From: Edaphobacter lichenicola
GTDB lineage: Bacteria > Acidobacteriota > Terriglobia > Terriglobales > Acidobacteriaceae
Reading direction: 5' to 3'
Assembly: GCF_025264645.1 (NCBI RefSeq)
Contig: NZ_CP073696.1
Location: 3,906,001-3,970,000 of the forward strand
DNA length: 64,000 bases
Part shown: piece after piece, positions 1-8,530 of the stretch
Numbering within the stretch: the first letter of the stretch is position 1
Layout: every line of letters starts with the position of its first letter
Notes under the pieces: generated by a model
Seen by the model: the letters and a program-made list of their open reading frames with translations, nothing else
What the model was told of the DNA's origin: nothing
Database searches by the model: none
Translations under genes and position numbers: made by a program

Positions 1-462
1 AATGTCGAGGATGACATCGCCCTTTGTGCCGCGTGGGAGGGCGGAGAGGTCAGGTTTGGGCGTCGGGAAATAGCTGACCAGAGCAATGTTGATGTTGCCG
101 GAGCCGAGAGAGTCTGCGCCTGCGGCGGAGTCGGGCTGCGCGGAGGCTGGTGAGCTGGTGTTGGGAGAGGCGGTCGTTTCTTTCAGCTTTGGCTGAGGCG
201 GCGCAGGGAGAGGGGTGGTCGCTTCGGCTTGTTTGGGCTGAGTCTTTGCGTTGGGCACGGAGGCTTGAAGCGGTGCTCTGCCGGGCGAATACGTTAGCAA
301 GAGGTTGGTGCCATGGGGACTTCCTGGAAGGCGGATGGGTGCTACCCAGGAGGCGCTTTGGTGTACGAACGCAGCTACAAGAAGAAGATGCAGCGACATG
401 GAGGCGATGGCGTACGTCGGCGTGCGCTTTGGAGGTGCAACTGGCTTGCCGATAGTGTCCAT
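1..462 (-). CDS. TonB-like energy-transducer protein, C-terminus off the left edge
   Basis: Reading leftward from an ATG at 462 the frame stays open to the window edge (154 codons), so only the N-terminal part is present. It has a short cytoplasmic start, one hydrophobic segment near residues 18-36 (IASMSLHLLLVAAFV), a long Pro/Ala/Lys/Gln-rich linker of the periplasm-spanning kind, and ends in a stretch finishing KGDVILDI. That resembles the first beta-strand of the TonB C-terminal domain, which contacts the TonB box of outer-membrane receptors. A good ribosome site (AGGAGG) lies 8 nt before the ATG. The family call is inferred from architecture; the diagnostic C-terminal domain is mostly outside the window. 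Confidence 0.6.
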   Translation of the reverse strand, partial: MDTIGKPVAPPKRTPTYAIASMSLHLLLVAAFVHQSASWVAPIRLPGSPHGTNLLLTYSPGRAPLQASVPNAKTQPKQAEATTPLPAPPQPKLKETTASPNTSSPASAQPDSAAGADSLGSGNINIALVSYFPTPKPDLSALPRGTKGDVILDI

Positions 463-500
463 GCTCGACTCCTCCTAACCCGCCTAAAGTGCGCGCCGTC

Positions 501-539
501 GAAACAGAATAACAGCCGCAGTTTTCGTGGCTGCGGCTG
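501..539 (-). terminator. Probable terminator downstream of ddl
   Basis: The minus strand carries a 9-bp perfect stem (CAGCCGCAG/CTGCGGCTG, 9-nt loop) followed by a T-rich stretch, TTATTCTGTTTC. It starts 27 nt after the ddl stop codon and lies before the leftward TonB-like gene, so it would separate the two leftward transcripts. Confidence 0.5.
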
Positions 540-566
540 CTGGTCCGTGACTTTTACGGACTTCTG

Positions 567-1778
567 TTAGACGCGGGTGAAGGTGGTCTGTTGCTTTTCT
601 TTATGGCGCTCGGTGGCTAACGCGATGAGGCGGTCGATGAGTTGCGAGTAAGGGACGCCGGTGGCCTCCCAGAGTTTGGGATACATGCTGATGCTGGTAA
701 ATCCGGGCATGGTGTTGATTTCGTTGAGATAGATCCGGGCGGACTTCGATTCCCTGCCCTTCTTGTTTTTGAAGGCGGGCTCCATGAGGAAGTCGACGCG
801 GGCGAGACCGGCGCAGTCGCAGGCGCGGAAGGCGGCGATGGCCATCTCGCGGATTTCTTTTGATTCGGATTTGCTGAGTTGCGCGGGAATGATGGGGATG
901 GAAGCGTCGGAGTGGTACTTGGCGTTGTAGTCATAGAACTCGGCGCCGGGGACTATCTCGCCGACGACGGAGGCCTCGGGCGAGTCGTTGCCGAGGACGG
1001 CTACTTCGAGTTCGCGGGGCTTGGCGCCGGGGCCACCGACACCCTGCTCGATGATGAGCTTGCGGTCGAAGCTGGCGGCGAGGTCCATCGCGGGAGCGAG
1101 TTCGCTGCGATCGTGGACTTTGCTGATGCCTACGGAAGAGCCTAGATTCGCGGGTTTTACGAAGACGGGATAGGTGAGTTTCTTTTCGATGCGCTTGATG
1201 CAGCGCTTCGCGTCGGACTTCCATTCGCTGCGGAGGAGGTTGACGTGAGGCGTTTGGGGCAGGCCGGCAGCGGCGAAGAGCTGCTTCATCGCGGTCTTGT
1301 CCATGCCTGTTGCGGAGCCGAGAACGCCAGAGCCGACGTAGGCGATGTCGGCTAGTTCGAAGAGGCCCTGGATAGTGCCGTCTTCGCCGAAGGTGCCGTG
1401 GAGGACGGGAAAGATGACGTCGAGCGACTGGGCGAGGGAGCCGTTTTGTTGCGCGAGGGCGGTGCTTCCCTGCGCCAGATCGGCGCTTGCGTTGAGTGTG
1501 ATGGATTTCGTGGCGGCGTTTTTCTTCCGTGTTGGCGCGGGTTTTGTGTCGCCTGCCAGCAGGTGCTGCGCATCTCCGGAGCTGAGCCACTGGCCTTGCT
1601 TGGTGATACCGATGGGGATGACTTCGTACTTTGTGCTGTCGATGGACTTGAGGATGGACGCGGCGGAGAGGAGGGAGACTTCGTGCTCGCCGGAGCGGCC
1701 GCCGAAGAGGATTCCGACGCGGAGTTTCGGGGTGGAGGTTTTTTTTGTCTGCTTTGCTTTTTTCGTCTGCTTTGCCAT
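567..1778 (-). CDS. ddl: D-alanine--D-alanine ligase
   Basis: This cytoplasmic ATP-grasp enzyme joins two D-alanines for peptidoglycan precursors. Seen in the protein: the N-terminal [10 protein letters not shown] motif (about residues 25-34), the [11 protein letters not shown] block, the ATP-grasp [13 protein letters not shown] strand, LARVDF, and the C-terminal [16 protein letters not shown] signature. At 403 aa it is longer than the usual 310-375: it has a Lys-rich N-terminal tail and a Thr/Ala/Gln-rich insertion near residues 80-115. The ATG at 1778 is preferred over an in-frame TTG at 1790. It is monocistronic, with a hairpin terminator downstream. Confidence 0.95.
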   Translation of the reverse strand: MAKQTKKAKQTKKTSTPKLRVGILFGGRSGEHEVSLLSAASILKSIDSTKYEVIPIGITKQGQWLSSGDAQHLLAGDTKPAPTRKKNAATKSITLNASADLAQGSTALAQQNGSLAQSLDVIFPVLHGTFGEDGTIQGLFELADIAYVGSGVLGSATGMDKTAMKQLFAAAGLPQTPHVNLLRSEWKSDAKRCIKRIEKKLTYPVFVKPANLGSSVGISKVHDRSELAPAMDLAASFDRKLIIEQGVGGPGAKPRELEVAVLGNDSPEASVVGEIVPGAEFYDYNAKYHSDASIPIIPAQLSKSESKEIREMAIAAFRACDCAGLARVDFLMEPAFKNKKGRESKSARIYLNEINTMPGFTSISMYPKLWEATGVPYSQLIDRLIALATERHKEKQQTTFTRV

Positions 1779-2132
1779 GGATAGGTACAAGTTTCTACTA
1801 AATCGGAATGGTTAAGCGGGAAAAAAGTTCAGGGGGTATCGATGTGGTCTTTTACAGGGTATTTTGCAGATTTGGTGGTGTTTTTCGATGGTACATCGTG
1901 GTGAATTTGTGGTGATTTGCGTGGTGGACGTGGTGTTTTCGCACCACGTTTTCGGTCGCCGAAAAATGCGCCAACTTTCGCGGAAGATTTTTTTGAATAT
2001 TTTGTGGCGTGATGGGCCAGCTGTATTTTTATGACGGAACGATCCGTTAGAGAGTAAATGCGGGGCGAGGATAATGCTGGTGGTTACCTTTGATTTCGTC
2101 ATCGCACTGTGAGCCGGTGTTAGACTGCCGCG
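1779..2132. other. Intergenic region upstream of ddl with two stacked hairpins
   Basis: This 354-bp spacer holds no credible gene. It is rich in GTGGTG-type words on the plus strand (CACCAC on the other). It contains two adjacent perfect hairpins: ACGTGGTG/CACCACGT with a TTTTCG loop at 1928-1949, and TTTTCGG/CCGAAAA with a 3-nt loop at 1949-1965. The promoters of leftward ddl and the rightward 2133 gene must lie here. I could not identify -35/-10 boxes with confidence. Confidence 0.5.
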
Positions 2133-2612
2133 ATGCAACCAGACCTTCAACACGCCAGTTCTGCAATTGGGTCCGCGATAGGAGCGGACGCCGCCGAGTT
2201 CACGCCAACCGGAGAGAAGCACTTCGTCGCGGAAGCCGCGCTGATAGACATGGGTGCCTCTTTTCTCTTCGCTTTTTTGAAAGCTGTTGCAAGGCAGGCA
2301 GCCAGTATCGCCCAGGACAAGATGGGTAAATCACTGGGAGAGGCGATCGGAGACGCGTTTGCCGGCCTGCTGAGCCGCCTGAAGCGCAAAGAACCGCCAG
2401 TGGGTGAGAAGGATCTGGAGGATGCGCGGAAGGAAGCTCAGGCTGCGGTGAAGGCGAAGGGACTGTCGCAGGAGGAGGTCGCCGCAATTGGGCAGGCGGT
2501 TGCAACTGCGATGGCGGCGGAGCTGTCGAAGCGGTCGGATCCGGGGGTCAGCAACCGGGTTGCGGACAGCGTGAAGGTCGAGGGACTGAAGGTCATCACT
2601 CCGGAGGCTTGA
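2133..2612 (+). CDS. Uncharacterised protein, first gene of a three-gene unit
   Basis: Not recognised. This 159-aa protein has an Ala-rich central region (MGASFLFAFLKAVARQ and on) that looks amphipathic or membrane-associated, then a charged linker with the pattern KDLEDARKEAQAAVKAKGLS, likely helical or coiled-coil. There is no signal peptide or catalytic motif. The start is uncertain: the ATG at 2133 has no clear ribosome site, and an in-frame ATG at 2250 would give 120 aa beginning at the hydrophobic segment. Its stop is one base before the ATG of the next gene, so translation is probably coupled and the products probably act together. Confidence 0.6.
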   Translation: MQPDLQHASSAIGSAIGADAAEFTPTGEKHFVAEAALIDMGASFLFAFLKAVARQAASIAQDKMGKSLGEAIGDAFAGLLSRLKRKEPPVGEKDLEDARKEAQAAVKAKGLSQEEVAAIGQAVATAMAAELSKRSDPGVSNRVADSVKVEGLKVITPEA

Positions 2613-2613
2613 G

Positions 2614-3783
2614 ATGGTCAGTCCAGCGGCGGTTGCGCATCGCTATATGACATACCTGCGTTACTACGTGGCGACGATGCCGCAGGCTGCCGAAGACCTA
2701 TGGCAGATGTCGTTTCAGTTTGAACGACTCAGCGAAGAACAGAGGACGCCTGGTCACTGGTACCGGTATGAGGGGCAACCGGGGCTGATCGAAGTGGGAC
2801 TCGACCGGAGTGGGGAGTGGCATCCTGACGGCATACTGCCGGAGGGTGTCGATCCGGGTCAGGTGGTGACGATTCCGAAGGGAGAGCCGGTACCGACGGT
2901 GCTCGATCATCTGCTGGGTTTGCTTGGTCAGTTGCCTGCGGATGCGCCGAACCACGCGCAGACGGTCGAGATGATGGAGACGTTGAAGGACCTGGGTACG
3001 GCGGAGCGTATGGCGAGGCTGGCGAAGAACTTTCAGCAGACGCTGGCCTCGGTGCCGCCAGTGGCGGTGGAGCAGATTCGCTTTCTTGAACAGGCTTCCC
3101 TGCAGATGAGTCCGGAGCTTCTTGCGGGTAAGGCGAGGGGCTACGACGCAGCGGGTGTGTTGATGGTGACGGCGATTGCGCGCGAGGTGGCGAAGCTGAA
3201 TGACAAGGCGTGCTCTGCGCTGTTGGCCAAGGCGGCGGCGTGGCAGCTGGCCGCGGTGGATGAGATGGCAGCGCGCCTGATTGAAGGATGCTGGGGCCTT
3301 GGATTAAAGGCGCAACTGACGGCGGCGCTGGATTCGCTGCGGAGCCAGGGGGACGAGATTATTCAGAAGGCGCGGGAAGGGCTGTATCCAGAGAGACGCC
3401 CGGATCTTACACTCGATATCTACTATTCGCTCCTGTTGCAGTCGGTGCCGTATCTGCTGGGTGCGCATTCGGGATATTTCAAATTGTCGAAGGCTCCGAA
3501 TCTTTCGGAAGACGATGACGAGATGTTTACGCGCCGAGCAGGTTCCGCAGAGGAGAAGCTGGTGCGGATTACTTCGGCGCTGCACTACGCGGTGCAGGAC
3601 GTCGATCTGGCGCGGCTGCACGGCAAGCAGGCGCTGGTTGCGAGTCTGCTGAAGAGCGATCCAAAGCAGGCTGATACGCTGGTTCTCGAGATCATCGATC
3701 TTCAGTTTTTTTATCCGCCGACGTTCAAGCCGGTGTTGATGGGGAGTGGAGCGGCGCCGTCTGGTGTGTCTCCTGCTGCTTAA
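2614..3783 (+). CDS. Uncharacterised protein, paralogue A of a tandem pair
   Basis: Not recognised. The 389-aa protein has no signal peptide or membrane segment and appears mainly helical. It aligns along its whole length with the next gene, sharing blocks such as DRSGEWHPDG, LPEGVDP, PTVLD, EEQIRFLEQ/VEQIRFLEQ, PNLSEDD and DLQFFYPP. The conserved N-terminal aromatic and basic residues (YLRYYVATMPQAAEDLWQM) and the strictly kept C-terminal DLQFFYPP suggest two functional ends. It begins 1 nt after the stop of the 2133 gene (TGA-G-ATG). No nuclease, ATPase or peptidase motif is visible. Confidence 0.75.
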   Translation: MVSPAAVAHRYMTYLRYYVATMPQAAEDLWQMSFQFERLSEEQRTPGHWYRYEGQPGLIEVGLDRSGEWHPDGILPEGVDPGQVVTIPKGEPVPTVLDHLLGLLGQLPADAPNHAQTVEMMETLKDLGTAERMARLAKNFQQTLASVPPVAVEQIRFLEQASLQMSPELLAGKARGYDAAGVLMVTAIAREVAKLNDKACSALLAKAAAWQLAAVDEMAARLIEGCWGLGLKAQLTAALDSLRSQGDEIIQKAREGLYPERRPDLTLDIYYSLLLQSVPYLLGAHSGYFKLSKAPNLSEDDDEMFTRRAGSAEEKLVRITSALHYAVQDVDLARLHGKQALVASLLKSDPKQADTLVLEIIDLQFFYPPTFKPVLMGSGAAPSGVSPAA

Positions 3784-3841
3784 GTTCGATGACCGACTTA
3801 GGTACGACGCTCGGCTATAAGCTGCTTTAGCGGAGGTTTGA

Positions 3842-5017
3842 ATGTCCGATTCGCCCCAATGGGCTGTGCACCGCTTCTTCGTTTTTTTGCGATTTTACGT
3901 CGCGATCACGCCCCAGTCGGCTGAGGAGCTGTGGCAGATGATGAATCGTTTTGAGCAGAGACCCCGATCTGGAAGCGGCCCGACACATTGGTACCGGTTC
4001 GCGGGCGAGTTTCACTTGACCGAGATACGAGAGGACCGCAGCGGAGAGTGGCACGCTGACGGCAAGCTGCCGGAGGGCGTCGATCCGAGTGCGGTGGTGG
4101 TGATCCCGCCGGTAAAGCCGATACCGACTGTGCTGGATAACCTGATGGAGATCTTGCATCAGGTTCCGGCGAATGCGCCTCATCGTGAACAGACGACAGA
4201 GATGATGCAGACGATAGCGGAGCTGGGGACCCCGGAGAGTGCGGCGACGCTTGCGAGAAACATCCAGATGAGACTGAAAGAGATCCCTAACGTGGCTGAA
4301 GAACAGATTCGTTTTTTGGAGCAGGTATCGGAACGGATGTTGCGAGCGGAGCTACATGAGGGAAGGGTGAGGGGGACTGACGTCGCGGGGCTGCTGATGG
4401 TCAGGGAGTTTATCCGGACTGTTGCGTGGGTGAATCCGCAAGCCTGCTCCGGGATACTGAGCGATGCGGTGATGATGAAGGTGTCTGAGATTGGGGGCGT
4501 GGCCACGTTGATGCTTCAAGCCTGCTGGAATGGTGGACTGGGCGAGCAGTTGCGACAGGCGCTGGATTGGTTGCGGGGCCAGGGAGACAAAGCCATTGAG
4601 ACAGCACGGATGGGGATGTACCCAGAGGGGGAGCCGGAGCTTCAGCTAGAGATCTACTATGGGAGCCTTTTGAAGGCGATGCCATATTTACTGGCGGCGG
4701 CGAAGGGGTATTACCAGTTGAGCGTCATGCCGAATCTGTCGGAGGATGACCGTGAAGCATTTGCTCACAAGTACGGGACCGCGGATGAGAAGGCGGTTCG
4801 CGTTTTGACGGCGCTGTACTTTGCAGTGCTGGATGTGGATGGGTCGAGGCTAGCGGAACAGCGGGGGTTTGTGCAGTCGCTGCTGAAGATTGATAGGAAG
4901 AAGGCGGAGGGCCTGGTGACGGAGTTGGTTGATCTACAGTTCTTCTATCCGCCAGCGTATAAGGCATTGCTGATGGGAGATGAAGAGACAGGTACCGGCG
5001 GTGCTCTACAGCATTGA
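3842..5017 (+). CDS. Uncharacterised protein, paralogue B of a tandem pair
   Basis: Not recognised. At 391 aa it is a diverged duplicate of the preceding gene: the block order is the same (FLRFYVAITPQSAEELWQM, DRSGEWHADG, LPEGVDPS, EEQIRFLEQ, PNLSEDD, DLQFFYPP) and the length nearly equal. It lies 58 nt downstream with its own ribosome site (GCGGAGG before TTTGAATG), so it can be translated independently of the coupled first pair. Retention of both copies at full length suggests the two proteins are not redundant, perhaps forming a heteromer. This is inference. Confidence 0.75.
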   Translation: MSDSPQWAVHRFFVFLRFYVAITPQSAEELWQMMNRFEQRPRSGSGPTHWYRFAGEFHLTEIREDRSGEWHADGKLPEGVDPSAVVVIPPVKPIPTVLDNLMEILHQVPANAPHREQTTEMMQTIAELGTPESAATLARNIQMRLKEIPNVAEEQIRFLEQVSERMLRAELHEGRVRGTDVAGLLMVREFIRTVAWVNPQACSGILSDAVMMKVSEIGGVATLMLQACWNGGLGEQLRQALDWLRGQGDKAIETARMGMYPEGEPELQLEIYYGSLLKAMPYLLAAAKGYYQLSVMPNLSEDDREAFAHKYGTADEKAVRVLTALYFAVLDVDGSRLAEQRGFVQSLLKIDRKKAEGLVTELVDLQFFYPPAYKALLMGDEETGTGGALQH

Positions 5018-5223
5018 GCGATGCTTGAATCGCAAAACCTTTGTTCTGATGGCGTTATATTGGCAGACTTATCAATACAGAACGATTTCGCTGCAATGGT
5101 TTCGTAATGGTGTCCGAAAAAAGGCTGTAACTATTTGAGTTTTGATGGAGCTATTGCAATCGTTGCGGACGTATACTGGCGGGCACTTGAGGTTACAACT
5201 GCTTTAGTTTTGGGAGGCCGGTG

Positions 5224-6807
5224 ATGAAGATCCGATTTGGATACGGAATGTTTCTGACGATCGCGTTTTCGTTAGCGGGAGTTGTGGCTGCGGGGGCACA
5301 GAGTGGAGCGGCCGGAGAGCAAAGCAATCCTTTGGATGTGGAATCAGCATCGACCGCTCATGTGGCGACGGCTGATGCGCCAGCGGCTACTGTGCCGGCG
5401 GCCAGTGCGCCTGTGGGCGCACCCATCGACAATGGTGCGCGGCCTGGCGACTCGCATGTGAGGATTGTGCGATTGAGCGATGTGAAGGGTACGCTCTCGC
5501 TGGATCGCAAGACGGGGAACGGCTTTGAAGCGACGATGTCGAATATGCCGATCATCGAAGGCGAGAAGCTTCGGACCGCTGAAGGGTATGCAGAGATCGA
5601 GTTTGAAGACAACAGCACGCTGCGCGTGGCGCCGCACTCACTGGTGGAGTTTCCGCTGTTGGCGTTGCGGAGTTCGGGTGCGAAGGCCTCGACGATACAG
5701 GTGGTGCGCGGCATGGTGTATGTAAACCTGCAGAGCACGAAGGGCAATGAGTTCGTTCTGCGGGCGGGAGATCAGACGGTGACGGTTTCGCCGTCGACGC
5801 ATATGCGGATGACGGTGGACAACGGGCAGACGGTGGTGTCGGTCTTCAACGGAAACGTGGAAGTGGTGCACGGCTCAGCGACGACGATGGTGACGAAGAA
5901 GGAGACGCTGACGCTGGGCGGGGATCAGGTGGTTGTCGCGAAGAAGATTGAAGAAGAGCCGTACGATGCGTGGGACAAGGACGCGAACGACTATCATGCG
6001 CGGTACTCGCAGGCGAATGCGATGGTGGCTGGTGGTTCGACCTACGGATTGAGTGACCTGAACTACTACGGGAACTTTATTAATGGCGGAGCGTTTGGAT
6101 CTTTCTGGCAGCCGTATCTTATCGGCGCGGGATGGAGTCCGTACGGCAATGGCTTGTGGGCTTTGTATCCGGGGGCGGGCTACTCGTGGGTGTCTCCATA
6201 TCCATGGGGATGGCTGCCGTATCACTCGGGAACGTGGTCGTTCTTCCCGGGATATGGATGGGGCTGGCAACCGGGTGGTACGTTTAATGGGTTGAACAAT
6301 GTTGCGGGCGTTGCTGGGTTCGCAGGGGGTCCGGTTGGGCCTTCGGTGCATTCGCCGTTGCGCGCTGCGACGCCACAGGCGCCCACCGTGGGAGGGAGTT
6401 CGCTGGTGCTGGCGAACAGTACGCCGATGGTGATGTCGAAAGAAGAGAGGCCGGGGAACTTCGTGTTTCAACAGAACTCCGCGGGGCTGGGCGTTCCGAG
6501 AGGATCGCTCGGGAGCCTGAACAAGATTTCAAATCAGGTGGGACAGCGTGGGTCGGCGAGTATGCCGGTGTATGCCGCTTCGTTTTCGTCGGGGATGATG
6601 CCGTCGAGTCGCGGCGCGGTCAGTGGGCCGGTGACGTTGCGGGCCGGAGCGCCGATGCAGGGTGGCAACCCAGGGTTTGCTTCGCCATCTGGTGCGGGAT
6701 CTTTTGGGGGAGCTTCGGCGTCGCCGGCAGCTTCTCACAGCATGGCTGCTCCTTCGGCAAGTGGTTCTGCAGGCGGCGGGGCTCACGGCGGGTCGAGTTC
6801 GAAGTAG
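5224..6807 (+). CDS. Secreted FecR-domain protein with Trp/Gly/Tyr-rich DUF6600-like region
   Basis: The 527-aa protein starts with a signal peptide (about residues 1-26, ending VVAAGAQS). An Ala/Pro linker follows, then a FecR-like beta domain (about 80-230, including LSDVKGTL, EGEKLRTAEGYAEIEF, IQVVRGMVYV and FNGNVEVV). Next is a region of repeated aromatic GW/YG motifs such as YPWGWLPYHSGTWSFFPGYG (about 275-345), as in DUF6600 proteins, and a low-complexity Ser/Gly/Ala tail. FecR domains normally relay TonB-receptor signals to ECF sigma factors; the secreted form here lacks a membrane anchor and is more likely an envelope or surface protein. ATG 5224 is preferred to the GTG at 5221; the ribosome site is GGGAGG. 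Confidence 0.8.
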   Translation: MKIRFGYGMFLTIAFSLAGVVAAGAQSGAAGEQSNPLDVESASTAHVATADAPAATVPAASAPVGAPIDNGARPGDSHVRIVRLSDVKGTLSLDRKTGNGFEATMSNMPIIEGEKLRTAEGYAEIEFEDNSTLRVAPHSLVEFPLLALRSSGAKASTIQVVRGMVYVNLQSTKGNEFVLRAGDQTVTVSPSTHMRMTVDNGQTVVSVFNGNVEVVHGSATTMVTKKETLTLGGDQVVVAKKIEEEPYDAWDKDANDYHARYSQANAMVAGGSTYGLSDLNYYGNFINGGAFGSFWQPYLIGAGWSPYGNGLWALYPGAGYSWVSPYPWGWLPYHSGTWSFFPGYGWGWQPGGTFNGLNNVAGVAGFAGGPVGPSVHSPLRAATPQAPTVGGSSLVLANSTPMVMSKEERPGNFVFQQNSAGLGVPRGSLGSLNKISNQVGQRGSASMPVYAASFSSGMMPSSRGAVSGPVTLRAGAPMQGGNPGFASPSGAGSFGGASASPAASHSMAAPSASGSAGGGAHGGSSSK

Positions 6808-6946
6808 AAGTTGATTGCTTTAGCTGTGGATCGCGGAGTTGCCGCTTTCTATATGTAACTTTAACTATTACTAATAGGGCGCAACATTTCTTGCGGCTTT
6901 TTTGCCGTGCGTTGTCGTACTCTTAAGTTGAAGGAGAAAAGTATCT

Positions 6947-7192
6947 ATGTCGGATGAAGATTTGAAGGCTGAGATTGAACGGTTGCGAGCAGAGAATGAC
7001 AAGCTGAAGAATAAGAGCGGCGGGCGCGGGCTCAGCCTGAAGGTTAGCGAGAAGGGCGGCTTGTCACTGTATGGCATGGGGCGGTTTCCGGTGACGCTGT
7101 ATAAGGAGCAGTGGAGAAAGATTATTGAGATGGCGCCGGAGATTGAGGCGTTCATTCAGGCGAATGATGGTGCTTTGAAGGCTAAGGAGTAG
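6947..7192 (+). CDS. Small conserved protein with N-terminal coiled coil
   Basis: This 81-aa cytoplasmic protein has an N-terminal heptad-like helix (DEDLKAEIERLRAENDKLKN) and a compact basic/aromatic domain containing SLYGMGRFPVTLYKEQW. Small proteins with this layout recur in diverse bacteria and have no assigned function that I know of. The start is well supported by GAAGGAG upstream of ATG. It is monocistronic and followed by a strong terminator. Confidence 0.75.
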   Translation: MSDEDLKAEIERLRAENDKLKNKSGGRGLSLKVSEKGGLSLYGMGRFPVTLYKEQWRKIIEMAPEIEAFIQANDGALKAKE

Positions 7193-7208
7193 TAGTACAG
7201 TTGGATGG

Positions 7209-7243
7209 AAAGGCGGCTCCTGTTTGGAGCCGCCTTTTTCTTT
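7209..7243 (+). terminator. Rho-independent terminator
   Basis: A 12-bp perfect stem (AAAGGCGGCTCC/GGAGCCGCCTTT) with a TGTTT loop runs into TTCTTT on the plus strand. It lies 16 bp after the 81-aa gene and before the convergent ychF, so it may act on both. Confidence 0.85.
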
Positions 7244-7268
7244 GCTCGCGATGATTTGATTCTTTGTC

Positions 7269-8369
7269 CTAGACGTTGAATTTGAAGAAGAGGATGTCGC
7301 CGTCTTTGACGACGTACTCTTTGCCTTCGGAGCGGAGAAGGCCCTTTTCTTTGACGGCTTGCTCGCTGCCGTAGGTGAAGAGGTCGTCGGAGGCGTAGCA
7401 GTCGGCTTTGATGAAGCCCTTTTCGAAGTCGGAGTGGATCACGCCTGCGGCGCCGGGGGCCTTGGTGCCGCGGCGGATGGTCCAGGCGCGGACCTCCTGC
7501 ACGCCGGCGGTGAAGTAGGTGATGAGGTCGAGCAGGCGGTAGGCGGAGTGGATGAGGCGGTTGAGGCCGGGTTCGGCAAGGCCCATCTCTTTGAGGAACT
7601 CGTCGCGTTCGGCGGGTTCGAGTTGGGCGATTTCAGCTTCCATCTGGCCGCAGATGCGGACGACCTGGCTTCCCTCTTCTTCGGCGCGCTTTTCTACTGC
7701 GGCGGTGTAGGCGTTGCCGGTGATGAGGCCTGCTTCGTCGACGTTGGCGACGTAGAGCTGGGGCTTCGCGGTGATGAGGAAGAGGTCGCGGGTGAAGGGC
7801 TTTTCTTCATCGGAGAGGTCGACGGTGCGGGCTGGCTTGCCGGCTTCGAGGGCGGCCTTCAGTTTGGAGAGAGCGGCGAACTCGGTTTTAATCTTGTGGT
7901 CGGCGGAGGTGGACTTGTTGAGCTTTTCGACCTTGGTGTGGCGCTTGTCGACGGTGTCGAGGTCGGCGAGGAGGAGCTCGGTGTTGATGATGTCGATGTC
8001 GTGGAGGGGGTTGACGCCGCCGGCGACGTGGATGACCTCGGGGTCGTCGAAGCAGCGGACGACGTGGCAGACGGCGTCGGTGGCGCGGATGTGGCCGAGG
8101 AACTGGTTGCCGAGGCCTTCGCCCTTGCTGGCGCCTTCGACGAGGCCGGCGATGTCGATGAACTCCATCGTGGTGGGGACGAGCGATTTGGGCTTGATGA
8201 GTGCGGAGATCTTCTGGAGGCGCTCATCGGGCACGGTGACGACGCCGGTGTTGGGGTCGATGGTGCAGAAGGGGTAGTTGGCGGCTTGCGCCTTGGCTGA
8301 GGTGAGGGCGTTGAAGATCGTTGATTTTCCTACGTTGGGGAGACCAACGATTCCGCAGTTCAATGGCAT
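7269..8369 (-). CDS. ychF: Redox-regulated ATPase/GTPase YchF (Obg family)
   Basis: YchF is a universally conserved Obg-family P-loop NTPase that binds ribosomes and is linked to stress control. Seen: G1 GLPNVGKST (about residues 8-16), the switch region NYPFCTIDPN, G3 DIAGLVEGASKGEGLGNQFL, and a C-terminal TGS domain including AWTIRRGTKAPGAAGVIHSDF. The length, 366 aa, is typical. The gene stands alone, convergent with the 81-aa gene across a strong hairpin. Confidence 0.97.
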   Translation of the reverse strand: MPLNCGIVGLPNVGKSTIFNALTSAKAQAANYPFCTIDPNTGVVTVPDERLQKISALIKPKSLVPTTMEFIDIAGLVEGASKGEGLGNQFLGHIRATDAVCHVVRCFDDPEVIHVAGGVNPLHDIDIINTELLLADLDTVDKRHTKVEKLNKSTSADHKIKTEFAALSKLKAALEAGKPARTVDLSDEEKPFTRDLFLITAKPQLYVANVDEAGLITGNAYTAAVEKRAEEEGSQVVRICGQMEAEIAQLEPAERDEFLKEMGLAEPGLNRLIHSAYRLLDLITYFTAGVQEVRAWTIRRGTKAPGAAGVIHSDFEKGFIKADCYASDDLFTYGSEQAVKEKGLLRSEGKEYVVKDGDILFFKFNV

Positions 8370-8530
8370 TGTGCTGTTTCCTTGTTTTGCTATTCCCTGT
8401 TGCTGGCTTGGGTACGAGGCTGGTTTGGCGTCGTGGGTGTCTTTTATAGGATACCTTTTTGTGGGTTATTTCGTGCCGACGGGCTGTTCGTTGGTCCAGA
8501 CAGGCCGCTGGTTCGTCTAACTGAGACACG

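Noticed and set aside
1812-2222. 136-codon minus-strand open frame across the ddl upstream spacer
   Set aside because: Thr/Lys/His/Pro-rich product from CACCA-type words, no ribosome site, and it overlaps the 2133 gene; better read as non-coding spacer.
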